From positions 85,782-149,781 of the forward strand of contig SKCR01033430.1 in NCBI GenBank assembly GCA_019454045.1: a stretch of 64,000 nt of DNA, given 5' to 3'. A program made the translations under genes and the position numbers. Below are positions 47,401 to 60,585 of this stretch, piece by piece. Under the pieces are notes generated by a model. That model was given only the letters and a program-made list of their open reading frames with translations, was not told the origin of the DNA and did no database searches. Position 1 is the stretch's first letter, and every line of letters starts with the position of its first letter. The stretch is from Zanthoxylum bungeanum (taxonomy: Eukaryota > Streptophyta > Magnoliopsida > Sapindales > Rutaceae).

Positions 47401-48973
47401 CCAATGGGTGAACTTTGAGCAACAATTTCAGATTCACCAAAGCACCATTTTAAGCATATGAATATACCATTCTGAACTACTCATGGAGGAGTATCCGAAT
47501 CACTCAAAAACAACCACTAACACGAAGTGGACCATGCTTAAAATTGTACCTCAAAATGCTTACTAGTGAGCATTTTTCCAACACTTACAAACAAAAGTTC
47601 TAATGTACAAAAATGTAATTTTCATAATGAATGATGTTATTAATATATTTACTAAAAATACATCACCAAATATCGAAAATATTACTTTTTCTATAGTTTT
47701 AGCTATAATTTCTCGAATCTTAATTGAAAAATAACAAGAACTGGTAAATAAAAATAATGAAACGAATCCTAAACGAATAAACAAATCAATGAACTTAAAT
47801 TCGTATTCGATTCGTTTAATAAACGAATCGAATCGAATCGACCCATTATTAAACGAATTATTTATTCAAACCCGCATTCGCTTAAAGCAAATTGAATCGA
47901 ATGAATAAACGAATCATGACCTAAATTACTACCCCTACCTGGCGAGACGTCTGAGTAAGGGTTGCTAACTTACTGGTTCCCAAAGTTTACGGCACTAAAG
48001 TAATGTGCCCTTTTAGCCTGGCTGCATGTTTGGTATATGCTGATTTTGGTGCCAAGACTTGGAAGTAAGCAAAAATCCTTATTATAAGTAATGTAACAAA
48101 AGCTCCATGTTGGGTTTATATTGCATGATTCCCAACGCACTTAAAGTAGTGAACATAGTCATGACTATAAGAAATGTGTTGGTTAGCTAAGTCTCGTGAT
48201 TGCTTTCCCGATGGGACCATAACTCATTTAGTTCTTGTCATGTTCATCACGAAATCTGTAATTATCAATTATGGTCTTATCTTTGATCAACTTCATTATG
48301 AGACATACCTACACTTCTAAAGACTTGCAATGATTTACTAACAGGTCAAGACTTGATTAACTGACATATCATGCCCTTCCTGTTGCCATTACTCTACTTA
48401 TACCTGGTATGTCTTGTCATACCTGAACATGCTATACAAGACAAACATGAGTTACGCTGATTAGCTCCTTCTTGGATTCGTGATTGGCGAGCTAACTTTT
48501 CGCCCTACTCTTAAGGGCTTACCGTATCAAGCGTTCTGTAACTACTATCATGAGGTACTTCTCCTCATGATCTGGGAATGAAAAGGTTACGTTTATGAAC
48601 CTCCTTAGTTGTGTACATCAATCACTAGCTTGATTGATACGTGAGCGTTGACCTACACACATACAAAGAGCTGGTGAGATGATTTTGATTCTTCCCTCCT
48701 ATCAGCAAGGAAGGTCCCAACAATGACCTACACACATACAGAGAGCTTAGTATCATCAGTATACATTTATGGCAATACTCTCTTTCTAAGGGGAGGGATT
48801 CTATTATATAAAAAGCAAAATTAGATTGAGTAAAGATCATCATGGCTAGTAAACATGACACATCCAATTTGTCAGCATCTAGTATCAACTTCAGGATTTT
48901 TAGAAAGGAAGATTATCTGCTCCGCTTAAGTCCGGAATGGATGGTTTGACAGCGGGATTTCAACGATTTAAAA

Positions 48974-49010
<37 letters not shown>

Positions 49011-49237
49011 GTACTATGGAAAGCTTAAGATCAGAATCAATGAAACAGATGGCGTGAATCTGGGTCAAATTTATCATTTATTGATCTAAAATATTTTTTT
49101 CATAATTGTATTCATTCTTTTACAATGTATCAAAAAATTGCAAGATGCCAACTTCATCTAGAGAATAGGCAAAATTATCAACAAGTTCACAGAGATTTAC
49201 AAGATTGAAAATGATAGTAAACCAGACAGAACTAAAC

Positions 49238-49347
49238 AGGAGTAGCAGCAGTTACAAGACCGGCAACATTACCACTTGATGCACGACTATCTGAGCTAGA
49301 TAATGACACATTTAGTCCTCCAGTTCTGCTCCGCTGCCCACAAGTTT
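49238..49347 (-). other. Exon-like piece (left arm)
   Basis: 110 bp on the minus strand after CTATCAG, one base longer than the right-arm copy. It reads as a Ser/Gly-rich segment. I do not recognise it. Confidence 0.3.
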
Positions 49348-50185
49348 CTGATAGCAAAAACGAACCAGAAAGTGAAATAAATGCATACATATTAGTACAA
49401 TGAAACAAACTCAACAACAGTTCAAGAAGTTTTCCCTCTAAACAAACAATAAAACAAATGAAAGAAATAAACAGTGACACAATCTATGATAAAGACAAGT
49501 CAGCATTCAACGAAAAAAAACCAAAAAGCATTACAATGGCCATGAAAAAAAATATGAAAGAGAACATAAAACAAACTTAAAGTGAAAGTGAAATAAACTC
49601 ACAGAGTTAATAGAAACAGAACAACTTGCTAGCTGTGTGTTCAAGCAGAAGCCTAGTTTTAAATTTGAAAAACAAAACCAAAGGCAAAGCATTATCAGTG
49701 AAGCTCCTACACATGAATTCACATATAACTTGTATCAACCACCTCCTAAGCACAAAAATTTTAAAAACACAAACTAAACAAAACCAAAAGAACCAGGGTA
49801 TAACATAATATCATTGAAGCATTTCAGACATGCAAAGTTAACAAATTCAGACAACTTATCAGTGAGCATTATCACACAAATTCATACAGAACTTCTATCA
49901 AACACCTACTAAACAAAAAAATATTAACAGCACAAACTAAACAAAACCAAAAGAACGGCTTCAATAATAAGCAATCAAAACATAATCAAATACACCAAAT
50001 ACGAAATAAAGCAATTCTCCCTACAATGCAACAAAGGTCAAAGCAACATACTGTTATGCTCTGTTATGCTCTTCTCCCTTGGAATATCAATCAACAGCGC
50101 AGGCCCTACACACAAATCCACACAGAACTTCATCAAACAAATACAACACAAATTAACAGGAAATCTCGCTGAGTTATTTTTATGC

Positions 50186-50313
50186 CTAACCTGCTGAGTA
50201 TTTGTAGAGTAATTTTATTGACCTATATTATGTAGAGTATCTTTCAGACGCGTAAACCTGCTGAAAATTTTGTAGAGTAATTTCATTGACCTATATTATG
50301 TAGAGTATCTTTA
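50186..50313. repeat. 67-bp tandem repeat, 2 units (left arm)
   Basis: CCTATATTATGTAGAGTATC with TAGAGTAATTT upstream, repeated. The right-arm partner units start at 58105 and 58172. Confidence 0.8.
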
Positions 50314-50440
50314 TTGGCCAATTTTGATGAGCAAAACGTGAAGCATGTTACTTGGTGCAGACAAAGTGTAATGTGACATGCAATATAACATGATTTTCAA
50401 ATTCGATCCTTGTGTTAGGTATTTACACCGCAAACAATAT

Positions 50441-50451
50441 TTTTTTTTTTA

Positions 50452-50487
<36 letters not shown>
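50441..50487. repeat. Poly-T / poly-A tract (left arm)
   Basis: Ten T, then AAAATT, then a long A run ending at 50487. The right-arm partner is 57926-57973 with different run lengths, as expected of homopolymers. Confidence 0.9.
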
Positions 50488-50490
<3 letters not shown>

Positions 50491-51005
50491 ATAAATGCAA
50501 GCAAAAGCCCAACTTCCTAAAAAAACAGAGGAAAAATATTAGCTTAAAATATATTACTTCTTATTTAAAAAATGATATTGAAATGCCAATCAACTCAAAA
50601 ACAGTAAGTGACCCCAAAAAAACCATTTTACAGATAATAATCGATGCAGAGAAAACATATCAAATGAAAAAAATTAAATTATTTTGATATATAAAAACAC
50701 AACCAAACCCAATAGCAAACAGATACAGAAAAATGAAAAAGAAAAATTACCCGTAGCCCATCTTCCCAAAAGTAATCGATGCAGAGAAAGATCTCGTATG
50801 TCACCGACGCACATTCAAGATCAAAGAACAAATAGTAAATAATAACAAAGAGATGGGGATTTTTTTTTTATTTGGGATTCGATTTTTGGATTAGCATTAG
50901 GGAAATTTAAGGTTCTATATGCAATAGAGCGGGAAAGCTTTAAATAAAATATATTCATGGTCCAACAAGTCCCAGGTTAAGTCTCAACCGCGCAGTATTA
51001 TTAAC
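50488..51005 (-). other. Gene-5'-end-like region (left arm)
   Basis: The reverse complement of the region at 57408-57925. The minus strand has GAAGATGGGCTACGGGTAATTTT near 50770-50745, which could be an ATG-containing first exon and a splice donor. There is no supporting protein. AT-rich, low confidence. Confidence 0.2.
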
Positions 51006-51338
51006 AATTTTTTAATTTGGTGATAAATATAATTCTATGATAAATCAATCATAAGTCCGTTATAAATCTCTATCATAAGTCCGTCACAAAAATTTTATGA
51101 TAGATAAAATCTCTATTATAATTCAGTCATAAATTAGGGATAGACAAAATTTCTATATATTTCTATCATAGTCTATTACAGATCTTCGTGACAGATAATA
51201 TTATGTCATAAGTTCGTCGTAAATTTACTCACAAAAAATATTATGTCCTCAGTTTATAAGAATTTGATTAAAAAAAAATAAAAAATTCTCAGAATATGTC
51301 ACGGATTATCTGTCAAATAGGTCTATTTTCACGTAGCG
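51006..51338 (-). mobile_element. CACTA-like transposon end (left arm)
   Basis: The minus strand starts CGCTACGTGAAAATAGACC at 51338, close to the CACTAC-GAAAA type end of plant CACTA elements. It is followed by repeated GTGACGGACTTATGATAGA-like subterminal words. The other end is not found, so it is a fragment or too diverged to see. Confidence 0.5.
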
Positions 51339-51617
51339 ATGCTTCATTCATGTTCATATTTAGGGTCTCAAATATTTATGCATACTAACGATGCTTTGAA
51401 AGTAAGTTTTGTAGATTCTAAGCAGAATATTCCATCCAATTCCACACGAGCATGAGGGCTTGACATCAGCCGAGTGATTGAATCTATGGTTTTCACGTTT
51501 TCAAACTTTATGTATTTTATAAACTATGTTTAAGATTATCTAAATATTAAATTTTAAATTTATACAAACATGCTTCCAATTCACTATGTTTCCATGTTAG
51601 GCAAATCAGGTATATGT
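51339..51617. other. Unassigned 279 bp
   Basis: AT-rich sequence between the CACTA-like end and the gypsy LTR. Nothing recognisable. Confidence 0.4.
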
Positions 51618-53708
51618 TGTAATAGCCGGAACTTTGCACTATGGCTCAAGTAAAATTACAGCGGCTCGGAATAAATTTTATTTTTATTTTTTATTTTTTT
51701 AATTTTAGAACTCATAAAATAATATTGAAATAGGTTTCGCATCTTAGGAATCTCGTCCGGAGGTCCCAGATAAATTTTCAGATTCAGCACTTTTACTATT
51801 TATTTGAGTCAGCAGGCAACTCTTCCGTATTTCAGCCCTAACTTTTTCATACGATCTCTAATATTTTCAAATTTATATCATCGGAAAGCCCAGAGCAAGA
51901 CCTAAAACGTTCGCGTTGAACGTTTTCTCAAATTTGAAACTGAACTAGGTCGAAAATGTAGGTATAGATCGCATTAATAGTGTATTTCGTGAATAAATAA
52001 AAAAATAATGAAACCATTGCATTTTCTTTGAAGTGACCCATTTGCCCTTGACTTATATTTAATATAAATAACCCATGAGGCCATTTTGGGACATTATCTT
52101 CTTCTTCTTCTCACGATTCTTCAAGAAGATTAAAAATAAAATAAAATAACCCCTGAAATTTTCTTCACTTTCTCTTCCATGTATATATGGTGTTGGCAGA
52201 TTTCTTGGAAATTTGGAGCATGATCAAGACGAGTAAGCTTCCTAACTCATTTCTCTTCTCATTTATTTTTTAATTTTGAGCATGAATAAAGGAAGCCCCA
52301 ATTTTTCCCCAAGAACCCTAGATCTATCTTATTCATGCTTTCAAGCATTTCATGATAGTTTACATATGGATTATGTGTTAATTTTAGAATGCCCAATTTT
52401 CCTCAAAGCTTATGGGCTGACCAAGTATTATATGACATGTAGGAAACGTTTGTTGCATTTTATTGATAAGGAATGATCTTGGTTGAAGTGTTTGGATGAT
52501 GTTTTAGCTTGTAAAATGTTATGTTGTGATGAACTTTTCAAAGCTTTGAAGAGCATGTCTTCGAATTCCATGGGCTGGTTGGGGATTATATTTTTTTTGC
52601 TTTTATTGACAATATGAATTTTGAGTACTGTAAAATCTAGTGATAATGGCCGAATTAAATAAAGTTGGAAGGGGGGCGGGAAATTCGTAAGTTATGCATT
52701 AAGGGTAACTACTATCCTAATCCAGACATGTCTGTTATATCGGTTATAAGTTGAGTTTTTGATGTCCAATTATTGAACCGTAAAATTTTGGATAAACTAG
52801 ACACACAGGTAGTAACATATTCAAAAATAATAATTTTTAGACTTACGATAAGGCTGAACCGAATTTTTGAAGTGGGTGACCTGCTGCCACTACACCCAAT
52901 TTTTCAGCTTGAACAGCCCCTGATCTTCGTTGATAACTTGAGTTTCTGAAATTGAAATTGAGATCCGTAAAAATCTCCATAAACTAGCCACATTAGGGAC
53001 AATTTTATTGAAAATTCAGTCTTTGATTCATTCCCAATTAGTTACAGTGAATTTTCAAAATTAGACGTCAAACATTGAATTCTTAGCGACTTGTAGAATC
53101 TAAGTTTTCGCTACCGCACTTGCATAAATCCAAACTTTAGCCCGTAAAAATTCGTAGACCATGCTTATAAGTTAATAACTCAGCGAAGTCAAATATTCAT
53201 GCATTTCATATTTTATTATTGATCGGAAGCATATCTCACAACTTATATTATAATAAAGTTTATCGATTATAGATTATCGGCAGGAACTGCGACTTTCTTA
53301 GGGCCACGTGAAGTAGTGACAGTCAGTTTCCAAATATGTGAGTGGATATTTTATTTTCATAATATTTTTTGATTGAGATTAGACCAAGTTGCGAAAATGT
53401 TTTAATGAGTTAAAAATATTTTTGGACTAGTTGTGCAATGTTATCATGTTTTTGATATTTTGAGATGATTTCTTTACGACTTTTTTATAAATTGGGGAAA
53501 TGGCCAATCTCATAGAACTTCTGGAATTGACAGATTATGGAAATAACGAATATGGAGTAATGTGAACATGTAGATTCAGAACTAGGGGACAATGTTATAT
53601 GACACCCCTATATCCTAGTTTCAGGACCAGGATGACAGCATTGATTAGCACTCATTCTCTAGTTCAGTGACTTGGGAAACAACGAGACGTAACACCCCAA
53701 GGCACTAG
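51618..53708 (+). mobile_element. Gypsy Tekay-like LTR, 3' part missing (left arm)
   Basis: It starts TGTAATAGCCGG at 51618 and carries the GTAACACC motif near 53690. It is then interrupted at 53708 by another LTR start. No purine tract precedes it, so it is a 5' or solo LTR. The 66-codon frame at 52276 has no known motif. Confidence 0.65.
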
Positions 53709-54187
53709 TGTAACATCCAGCCTTTGCCAGGAGCTACTGGCAGGAGATTCCATAAGCCTCTGACTCTGACAAAATTTCAGCAAGACCTCTGCCAAAATTC
53801 ATGCAACCTGGATCAAAGTCTAGCACCTCTATACAAACTTAAGGGCCCAACACAATATAACATTAAAAAAAATACTCAAAAACATAATACAACTGGACTT
53901 CGTGCCCGAAAATACGTATAAACAAAAAATTTACAACTAAACTTATACAACTCAATCTCTACAACTATTCATAAACAACTTGACTTCATCCACCAAGACT
54001 GGTGATTGGTGCTGCAACGACTACTATTCAGCCTCAAGCTTTGGTGTATGGGGTCGATTTATAATCAGGTCACCAACCTGTTAAAATATCATAACAATGT
54101 GGGTTGTGAGTCATAAGACTAGGTAAGTAAATATGCTCATAACTTGGAACGTGAAAAAAAAGGCAAAAGCAGATTATGTTTTATATT
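53709..54187 (+). mobile_element. Gypsy LTR piece reaching the palindrome centre (left)
   Basis: It starts TGTAACATCCAGCC and contains AACCTG and GTGAGTCATAAGAC, like the piece at 39594-41061 in reverse. It runs into the centre. It has more single-base deletions than its right partner. Confidence 0.65.
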
Positions 54188-54210
54188 CATGATCACAAGA
54201 TGTTCAGATT
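54188..54210. other. Palindrome spacer, 23 bp
   Basis: The only unpaired bases between GATTATGTTTTATATT (ending 54187) and AATATAAAACATAATC (starting 54211). They do not resemble a known TIR or adapter to my eye. Confidence 0.85.
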
Positions 54211-54691
54211 AATATAAAACATAATCCAGCATTTGCATGTGTTTGACGTTCAAGGAATGAGCATAGTTACTACCGAGTCTTATGACTCACAACCCAACAG
54301 TGTTTGAGTTTTGCAGGTTGGTGACCTGATGGTCGACCCCAGACACCAAAGCTTGAGGAGCTGAATAGTAGCGTTGCAGTCAGCCAGTCACCAGGTCTTG
54401 GGTGGATGAGAGTCAAGTTGTTTATGAGATTAGTTGTAGAGAATTGAGTTGTATAAGTTTAGTTGTAAATTTTTTTGTTTATACGTATTTTCGGGCACGA
54501 AGTCCAGTTGTATTATGTTTGAGTTGATTTTTTTAGTGTTATATTGTGTTGGGCCCTATAAGTTGTATAGAGGTGCTAGACTTTGATCCAGGTTGCATGA
54601 ATTTTGGCAGAGGTCTTGCCGAAATTTTGTCAGAGTCAGAGGCTTATGGAATCTCCTGCCAGTAGCATCCTGGCAAAGGCTGGATGTTACA
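54211..54691 (-). mobile_element. Gypsy LTR piece at the centre (right)
   Basis: The minus-strand start TGTAACATCCAGCC is at 54691. The partner of 53709-54187. It has GTTTTGCAGGTTGGTGACC near 54312 and fewer deletions than the left copy. Confidence 0.65.
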
Positions 54692-56795
54692 CTAGTGCCT
54701 TGGGGTGTTACGTCTCGTTGTTTCCCAAGTCACTGAACTAGAGACATGAGTGCTAATCAATGTTGTCATCCTGGTCCTGAAACTAGGATATAGGGGTGTC
54801 ATATAACATTGTCCCCTTAGTTCTGAATCTACATGTGCACATACTCATATTCGTTAATTCCATAATCTGTCAATTCCAGCAATTCCAGAAGTTCTATGAG
54901 ATTGGGCATTTCCCCCAATTTATAAAAAAGTCGTAAAAGAAATCATCTCAAAATATCAAAAACATGATAACATTGCACAACTAGTCCAAAAATATTTTTA
55001 ACTCATTAAAACATTTTCGCAACTTGGTCTAATCTCAATCAAAAAAATATTATGAAAATAAAATATCCACTCACATATTTGGAAACTGACTGTCACTACT
55101 TCACGGTGCCTAAGAAAGTCGCAGTTCCTGCCGATAATCTATAATCGATAAACTTTATATAATATAAGTTGTGAGATATGCTTCCGATCAATAATAAAAT
55201 ATGAAATGCATGAATATTTGACTTCGCTGAGTTATTAACTTATAAGCATGGTCTACGAATTTTACGGGCTAAAGTTTGGATTTATGCAAGTGCGGGTAGC
55301 GAAAACTTAGATTCTACAAGTCGCTAAGAATTCAATGTTTGACGTCTAATTTTGAAAATTCACTGTAACTAATTGGGAATGAATCAAAGACTGAATTTTC
55401 AATAAAATTGTCCCTAATGTGGCTAGTTTATGGAGATTTTTACGGATCTCAATTTCAATTTCAGAAACTCAAGTTATCAACGAAGATCAGGGGCTGTTCA
55501 AGCTGAAAAATTGGGTGTAGTGGCAGCAGGTCACCCAACTTCAAAAATTCGGTTCAGCCTTATCGTAAGTCTAAAAATTATTATTTTTGAATATGTTACT
55601 ACCTTATGTGTCTAGTTTATCCAAAATTTTACGGTTCAATAATTGGACATCAAAAACTCAACTTATAACCGATATAACAGACATGTCTGGATTAGGAGTA
55701 GTTACACTTAATGCATAACTTACGAATTTCGCCCCCCTTCCAACTTTATTTAATTCGGCCATTATCACTAGATTTTACAGTACTCAAAATTCATATTGTC
55801 AATAAAAGCAAAAAAAATATAATCCCCAACCAGCCCATGGAATTCGAAGACATGCTCTTCAAAGCTTTGAAAAGTTCATCACAACATAACATTTTACAAG
55901 CTAAAACATCATCCAAACACTTCAACCAAGATCATTCCTTATCAATAAAATGCAACAAACAGTTCCTACATGTCATATAATACTTGGTCAGCCCATAAGC
56001 TTTGAGGAAAATTGGGCATTTCTAAAATTAACACATAATCCATATGTAAACTATCATGAAATGCATGTGAAAGCATGAATAAGATAAGATCTAGGGTTCT
56101 TGGGGAAAAATTGGGGCTTCCTTTATTCATGCTCAAAATTAAAAAAAAAATGAGAAGAGAAATGAGTTAGGAAGCTTACTCGTCTTGATCATGCTCCAAA
56201 TTTCCAAGAAATCTGCCAACACCATATATACATGGAAGAGAAAGTGAAGAAATTTCAGGGGTTATTTTTATTTTATTTTTAATCTTCTTGAAGAATCGTG
56301 AGAAGAAGAAGAAGATAATGTCCAAAAATGGCCTCATGGGTTATTTATATTAAATATAAGTCAAGGGCAAAGTGGTCACTTCAAAGAAAATGCAATGGTT
56401 TCATTATTTTTTATTTATTCACGAAATACACTATTAATGCGATCTATACCTACATTTTCGACCTAGTTCAGTTTCAAATTTGAGAAAACGTTCAACGCGA
56501 ACGTTTTAGGTCTTGCTCTGGCTTTCCGATGATATAAATTTGAAAATATTAGAGATCGTATGAAAAAGTTAGGGCTGAAATACGGAAGAGTTGCCTGCTG
56601 ACTCAAATAAATAGTAAAAGTGCTGAATCTGAAAATTTATCTGGGACCTCCGGACGAGATTCCTAAGATGCGAAACCTATTTCAATATTATTTTATGAGT
56701 TCTAAAATATTAAAAAAATAAAAAATAAAAATAAAAATTTATTCCGAGCCGCTGTAATTTTACTTGAGCCATAGTGCAAAGTTCCGGCTATTACA
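54692..56795 (-). mobile_element. Gypsy Tekay-like LTR (right arm)
   Basis: The minus strand starts TGTAATAGCCGG at 56795 and runs to CACTAG at 54692. The partner of 51618-53708. It contains ACCTCCGGACGAGATTCC near 56646. The 89-codon frame at 55711 is chance. Confidence 0.65.
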
Positions 56796-57074
56796 ACATA
56801 TACCTGATTTGCCTAACATGGAAACATAGTGAATTGAAAGCATGTTTGTATAAATTTAAAATTTAATATTTAGATAATCTTAAACATAGTTTATAAAATA
56901 CATAAAGTTTGAAAACGTGAAAACCATAGATTCAATCACTCGGCTGATGTCAAGCCCTCATGCTCGTGTGGAATTGGATGGAATATTCTGCTTAGAATCT
57001 ACAAAACTTACTTTCAAAGCATCGTTAGTATGCATAAATATTTGAGACCCTAAATATGAACATGAATGAAGCAT
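56796..57074. other. Unassigned 279 bp (right arm)
   Basis: The partner of 51339-51617. AT-rich, nothing recognisable. Confidence 0.4.
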
Positions 57075-57407
57075 CGCTACGTGAAAATAGACCTATTTTG
57101 ACAGATAATCCGTGACATATTCTGAGAATTTTTTATTTTTTTTTAATCAAAATTCTTATAAACTGAGGACATAATATTTTTTGTGAGTAAATTTACGACG
57201 AACTTATGACATAATATTATCTGTCACGAAGATCTGTAATAGACTTATGATAGAAATATGATAGAAATTTTGTCTATCCCTAAATTTATGACTGAATTAT
57301 AATAGAGATTTTATCTATCATAAAATTTGTGACGGACTTATGATAGAGATTTATAACGGACTTATGATTGATTTATCATAGAATTATATTTATCACCAAA
57401 TTAAAAA
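57075..57407 (+). mobile_element. CACTA-like transposon end (right arm)
   Basis: CGCTACGTGAAAATAGACC at 57075, then ATCCGTGACA and repeated ACTTATGATAGAGATT words, typical of CACTA subterminal repeats. Confidence 0.5.
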
Positions 57408-57925
57408 ATTGTTAATAATACTGCGCGGTTGAGACTTAAACCTGGGACTTGTCGGACCATGAATATATTTATTTAAAGCTTTCCCGCTCTATTGCATATA
57501 GAACCTTAAATTTCCCTAATGCTAATCCAAAAAATCGAATCCCAAATAAAAAAAAAATCCCCATCTCTTTGGTTATTATTTACTATTTGTTCTTTGATCT
57601 TGAATGTGCGTCGGTGACATACGAGATCTTTCTCTGCATCGATTACTTTTGGGAAGATGGGCTACGGGTAATTTTCTTTTCATTATTCTGTTTGCTATTG
57701 GGTTTGGTTTGTTGTTTTATATATCAAAATAATTTAATTTTTTTCATTTGATATGTTTTCTCTGCATCGATTATTATCTGTAAAATGGTTTTTTTGGGGT
57801 CACTTACTGTTTTTGAGTTGATTTGGCAATTTCAATATCATTTTTTAAATAAGAAGTAATATATTTTAAGCTAATATTTTTCCTCTGTTTTTTTAGGAAG
57901 TTGGGCTTTTGCTTGCATTTATCCC
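57408..57925 (+). other. Gene-5'-end-like region (right arm)
   Basis: Possible leader with GAAGATGGGCTACGG then GTAATTTTC near 57651-57674, where an ATG codon lies just before a donor-like GT. Nothing downstream joins it into a known protein. The partner of 50488-51005. Confidence 0.2.
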
Positions 57926-57956
<31 letters not shown>

Positions 57957-57973
57957 TAAAAAAAAAAAAAAAT
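57926..57973. repeat. Poly-T / poly-A tract (right arm)
   Basis: 26 T, AATTTT, then an A run to 57973. Confidence 0.9.
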
Positions 57974-59068
57974 ATTGTTTGCGGTGGTAAAATACCTAAC
58001 ACAAGGATCGAATTTGAAAATCATGTTATATTGCATGTCACATTACACTTTGTCTGCACCAAGTAACATGCTTCACGTTTTGCTCATCAAAATTGGCCAA
58101 TAAAGATACTCTACATAATATAGGTCAATGAAATTACTCTACAAAATTTTCAGCAGGTTACGCGTCTGAAAGATACTCTACATAATATAGGTCAATAAAA
58201 TTACTCTACAAAATACTCAGCAGGTTTAGGCATAAAAAATAACTCAGCGAGATTTCCTGTTAATTTGTGTTGTATTTGTTTGATGAAGTTCTGTGTGGAT
58301 TTGTGTGTAGGGCCTGCGCTGTTGATTGATATTCCAAGGGAGAAGAGCATAACAGAGCATAACAGGTATGTTGCTTTGACCTTTGTTGCATTGTAGGGAG
58401 AATTGCTTTATTTCGTATTTGGTGTATTTGATTATGTTTTGATTGCTATTATTGAAGCCGTTCTTTTGGTTTTGTTTAGTTTGTGCTGTTAATATTTTTT
58501 TGTTTAGTAGGTGTGTTGATAGAAGTTCTGTATGAATTTGTGTGATAATGCTCACTGATAAGTTGTCTGAATTTGTTAACTTTGCATGTCTGAAAATGCT
58601 TCAATGATATTATGTTATACCCTGGTTCTTTTGGTTTTGTTAGTTTGTGTTATTAAAATTTTTGTGCTTAGGAGGTGGTTGATAAAAGTTATATGTGAAT
58701 TCATGTGTAGGAGCTTCACTGATAATGCTTTGCCTTTGGTTTTTGTTTCAAATTTAAAACTAGGCTTCTGCTTGAACACAAAGCTAGCAAGTTGTTCTGT
58801 TTCTATTAACTCTGTGAGTTTATTTCACTTTCACTTAAGTTTGTTTTATGTTCTCTTTCATATTTTTTTTTCATGGCCATTGTAATGCTTTTTGTTTTTA
58901 TTCGTTGAATGCTGACTTGTCTTTATCATAGATTGTGTCACTGTTTATTTCTTTCATTTGTTTTATTGTTTGTTTAGAGGGAAAACTTCTTGAACTGTTG
59001 TTGAGTTTGTTTCATTGTACTAATATGTTATGCATTTATTTCACTTTCTGGTTCGTTTTTGCTATCAG

Positions 59069-59177
59069 AACTTGTGGGCAGCGGAGCAGAACTGGAGGAC
59101 TAAATGTGTCATTATCTAGCTCAGATAGTCGTGCATCAAGTGGTAATGTTGCCGGTCTTGTAACTGCTGCTACTCCT
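59069..59177 (+). other. Exon-like piece (right arm)
   Basis: CTATCAG before and GTTAGT after 109 bp that read, in one frame, TCGQRSRTGGLNVSLSSSDS and on to LVTAATP. The splice signals are reasonable. The protein is not recognised. Confidence 0.3.
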
Positions 59178-59411
59178 GTTAGTTCTGTCTGGTTTACTAT
59201 CATTTTCAATTCTTGTAAATCTCTGTGAACTTGTTGATAATTTTGCCTATTCTCTAGATGAAGTTGGCATCTTGCAAATTTTTTGATACATTGTAAAAGA
59301 ATGAATACAATTATGGAAAAAAAATATTTTTAGATCAATAAATGATAAATTTGACCCAGATTCACGCCATCTGTTTCATTGATTCTGATCTTAAGCTTTC
59401 CATAGTACTAG

Positions 59412-59446
<35 letters not shown>

Positions 59447-60585
59447 TTTAAATCGTTGGAAATCCCGCTGTCAAACCATCCATTCCGGACTTAAGGAGCA
59501 GAAATCTTCCTTTCTAAAAATCCTGAAGTTGATACTAGATGCTGACAAATTGGATGTGTCATGTTTAGTAGCCATGATGATCTTTACTCAATCTAATTTT
59601 GCTTTTTATATAATAGAAATCCCTCCCCTTAGAAAGAGAGTATTGCCATAAATGTATACTGATGATACTAAGCTCTCTGTGTGTGTAGGTCATTGTTGGG
59701 ACCTTCCTTGCTGATAGGAGGAAGGAATCAAAATCATCTCACCAGCTCTTTGTATGTGTGTAGGTCAACGCTCACGTATCAATCAAGCTAGTGATTGATG
59801 TACACAACTAAGGAGGTTCATAAACGTAACCTTTTCATTCCCAGATCATGAGGAGAAGTACCTCATGATAGTAGTTACAGAACGCTTGATACGGTAAGCC
59901 CTTAAGAGTAGGGCGAAAAGTTAGCTCGCCAATCACGAATCCAAGAAGGAGCTAATCAGCGTAACTCATGTTTGTCTTGTATAGCATGTTCAGGTATGAC
60001 AAGACATACCAGGTATAAGTAGAGTAATGGCAACAGGAAGGGCATGATATGTCAGTTAATCAAGTCTTGACCTGTTAGTAAATCATTGCAAGTCTTTAGA
60101 AGTGTAGGTATGTCTCATAATGAAGTTGATCAAAGATAAGACCATAATTGATAATTACAGATTTCGTGATGAACATGACAAGAACTAAATGAGTTATGGT
60201 CCCATCGGGAAAGCAATCACGAGACTTAGCTAACCAACACATTTCTTATAGTCATGACTATGTTCACTACTTTAAGTGCGTTGGGAATCATGCAATATAA
60301 ACCCAACATGGAGCTTTTGTTACATTACTTATAATAAGGAATTTTTGCTTACTTCCAAGTCTTGGCACCAAAATCAGCATATACCAAACATGCAGCCAGG
60401 CTAAAAGGGCACATTACTTTAGTGCCGTAAACTTTGGGAACCAGTAAGTTAGCAACCCTTACTCAGACGTCTCGCCAGGTAGGGGTAGTAATTTAGGTCA
60501 TGATTCGTTTATTCATTCGATTCGATTTGCTTTAAAGCGAATGCGGGTTTGATAAATAGATTCGTTTAATAAATGGGTCGATTCG

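Larger units (their letters stand above)
47401..50440. repeat. Flanking segment, copy 2 (left arm)
   Basis: Collinear with 2920-8282 minus the solo LTR, and inverted to 57974-61018. It shows the empty target of that solo LTR at 48431-48435. It holds the ATTCG patch (47755-47915), a TA run near 48980, the exon-like piece at 49238-49347 and a 67-bp repeat near 50186-50313. The 73-codon frame at 47563-47784 is conserved only because the copies are recent. Confidence 0.85.
44424..54187. repeat. Giant inverted repeat, left arm
   Basis: Reverse-complementary to 54211-64000 with only about 26 bp net length drift. Example pairs: gag ATG 46562/61863, LTR start 47400/61019, gypsy LTR starts 51618/56795 and 53709/54691. 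By eye, identity is in the high nineties for most of the arm and lower near the centre. The partner of bases left of 44424 lies outside the window. Confidence 0.95.
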
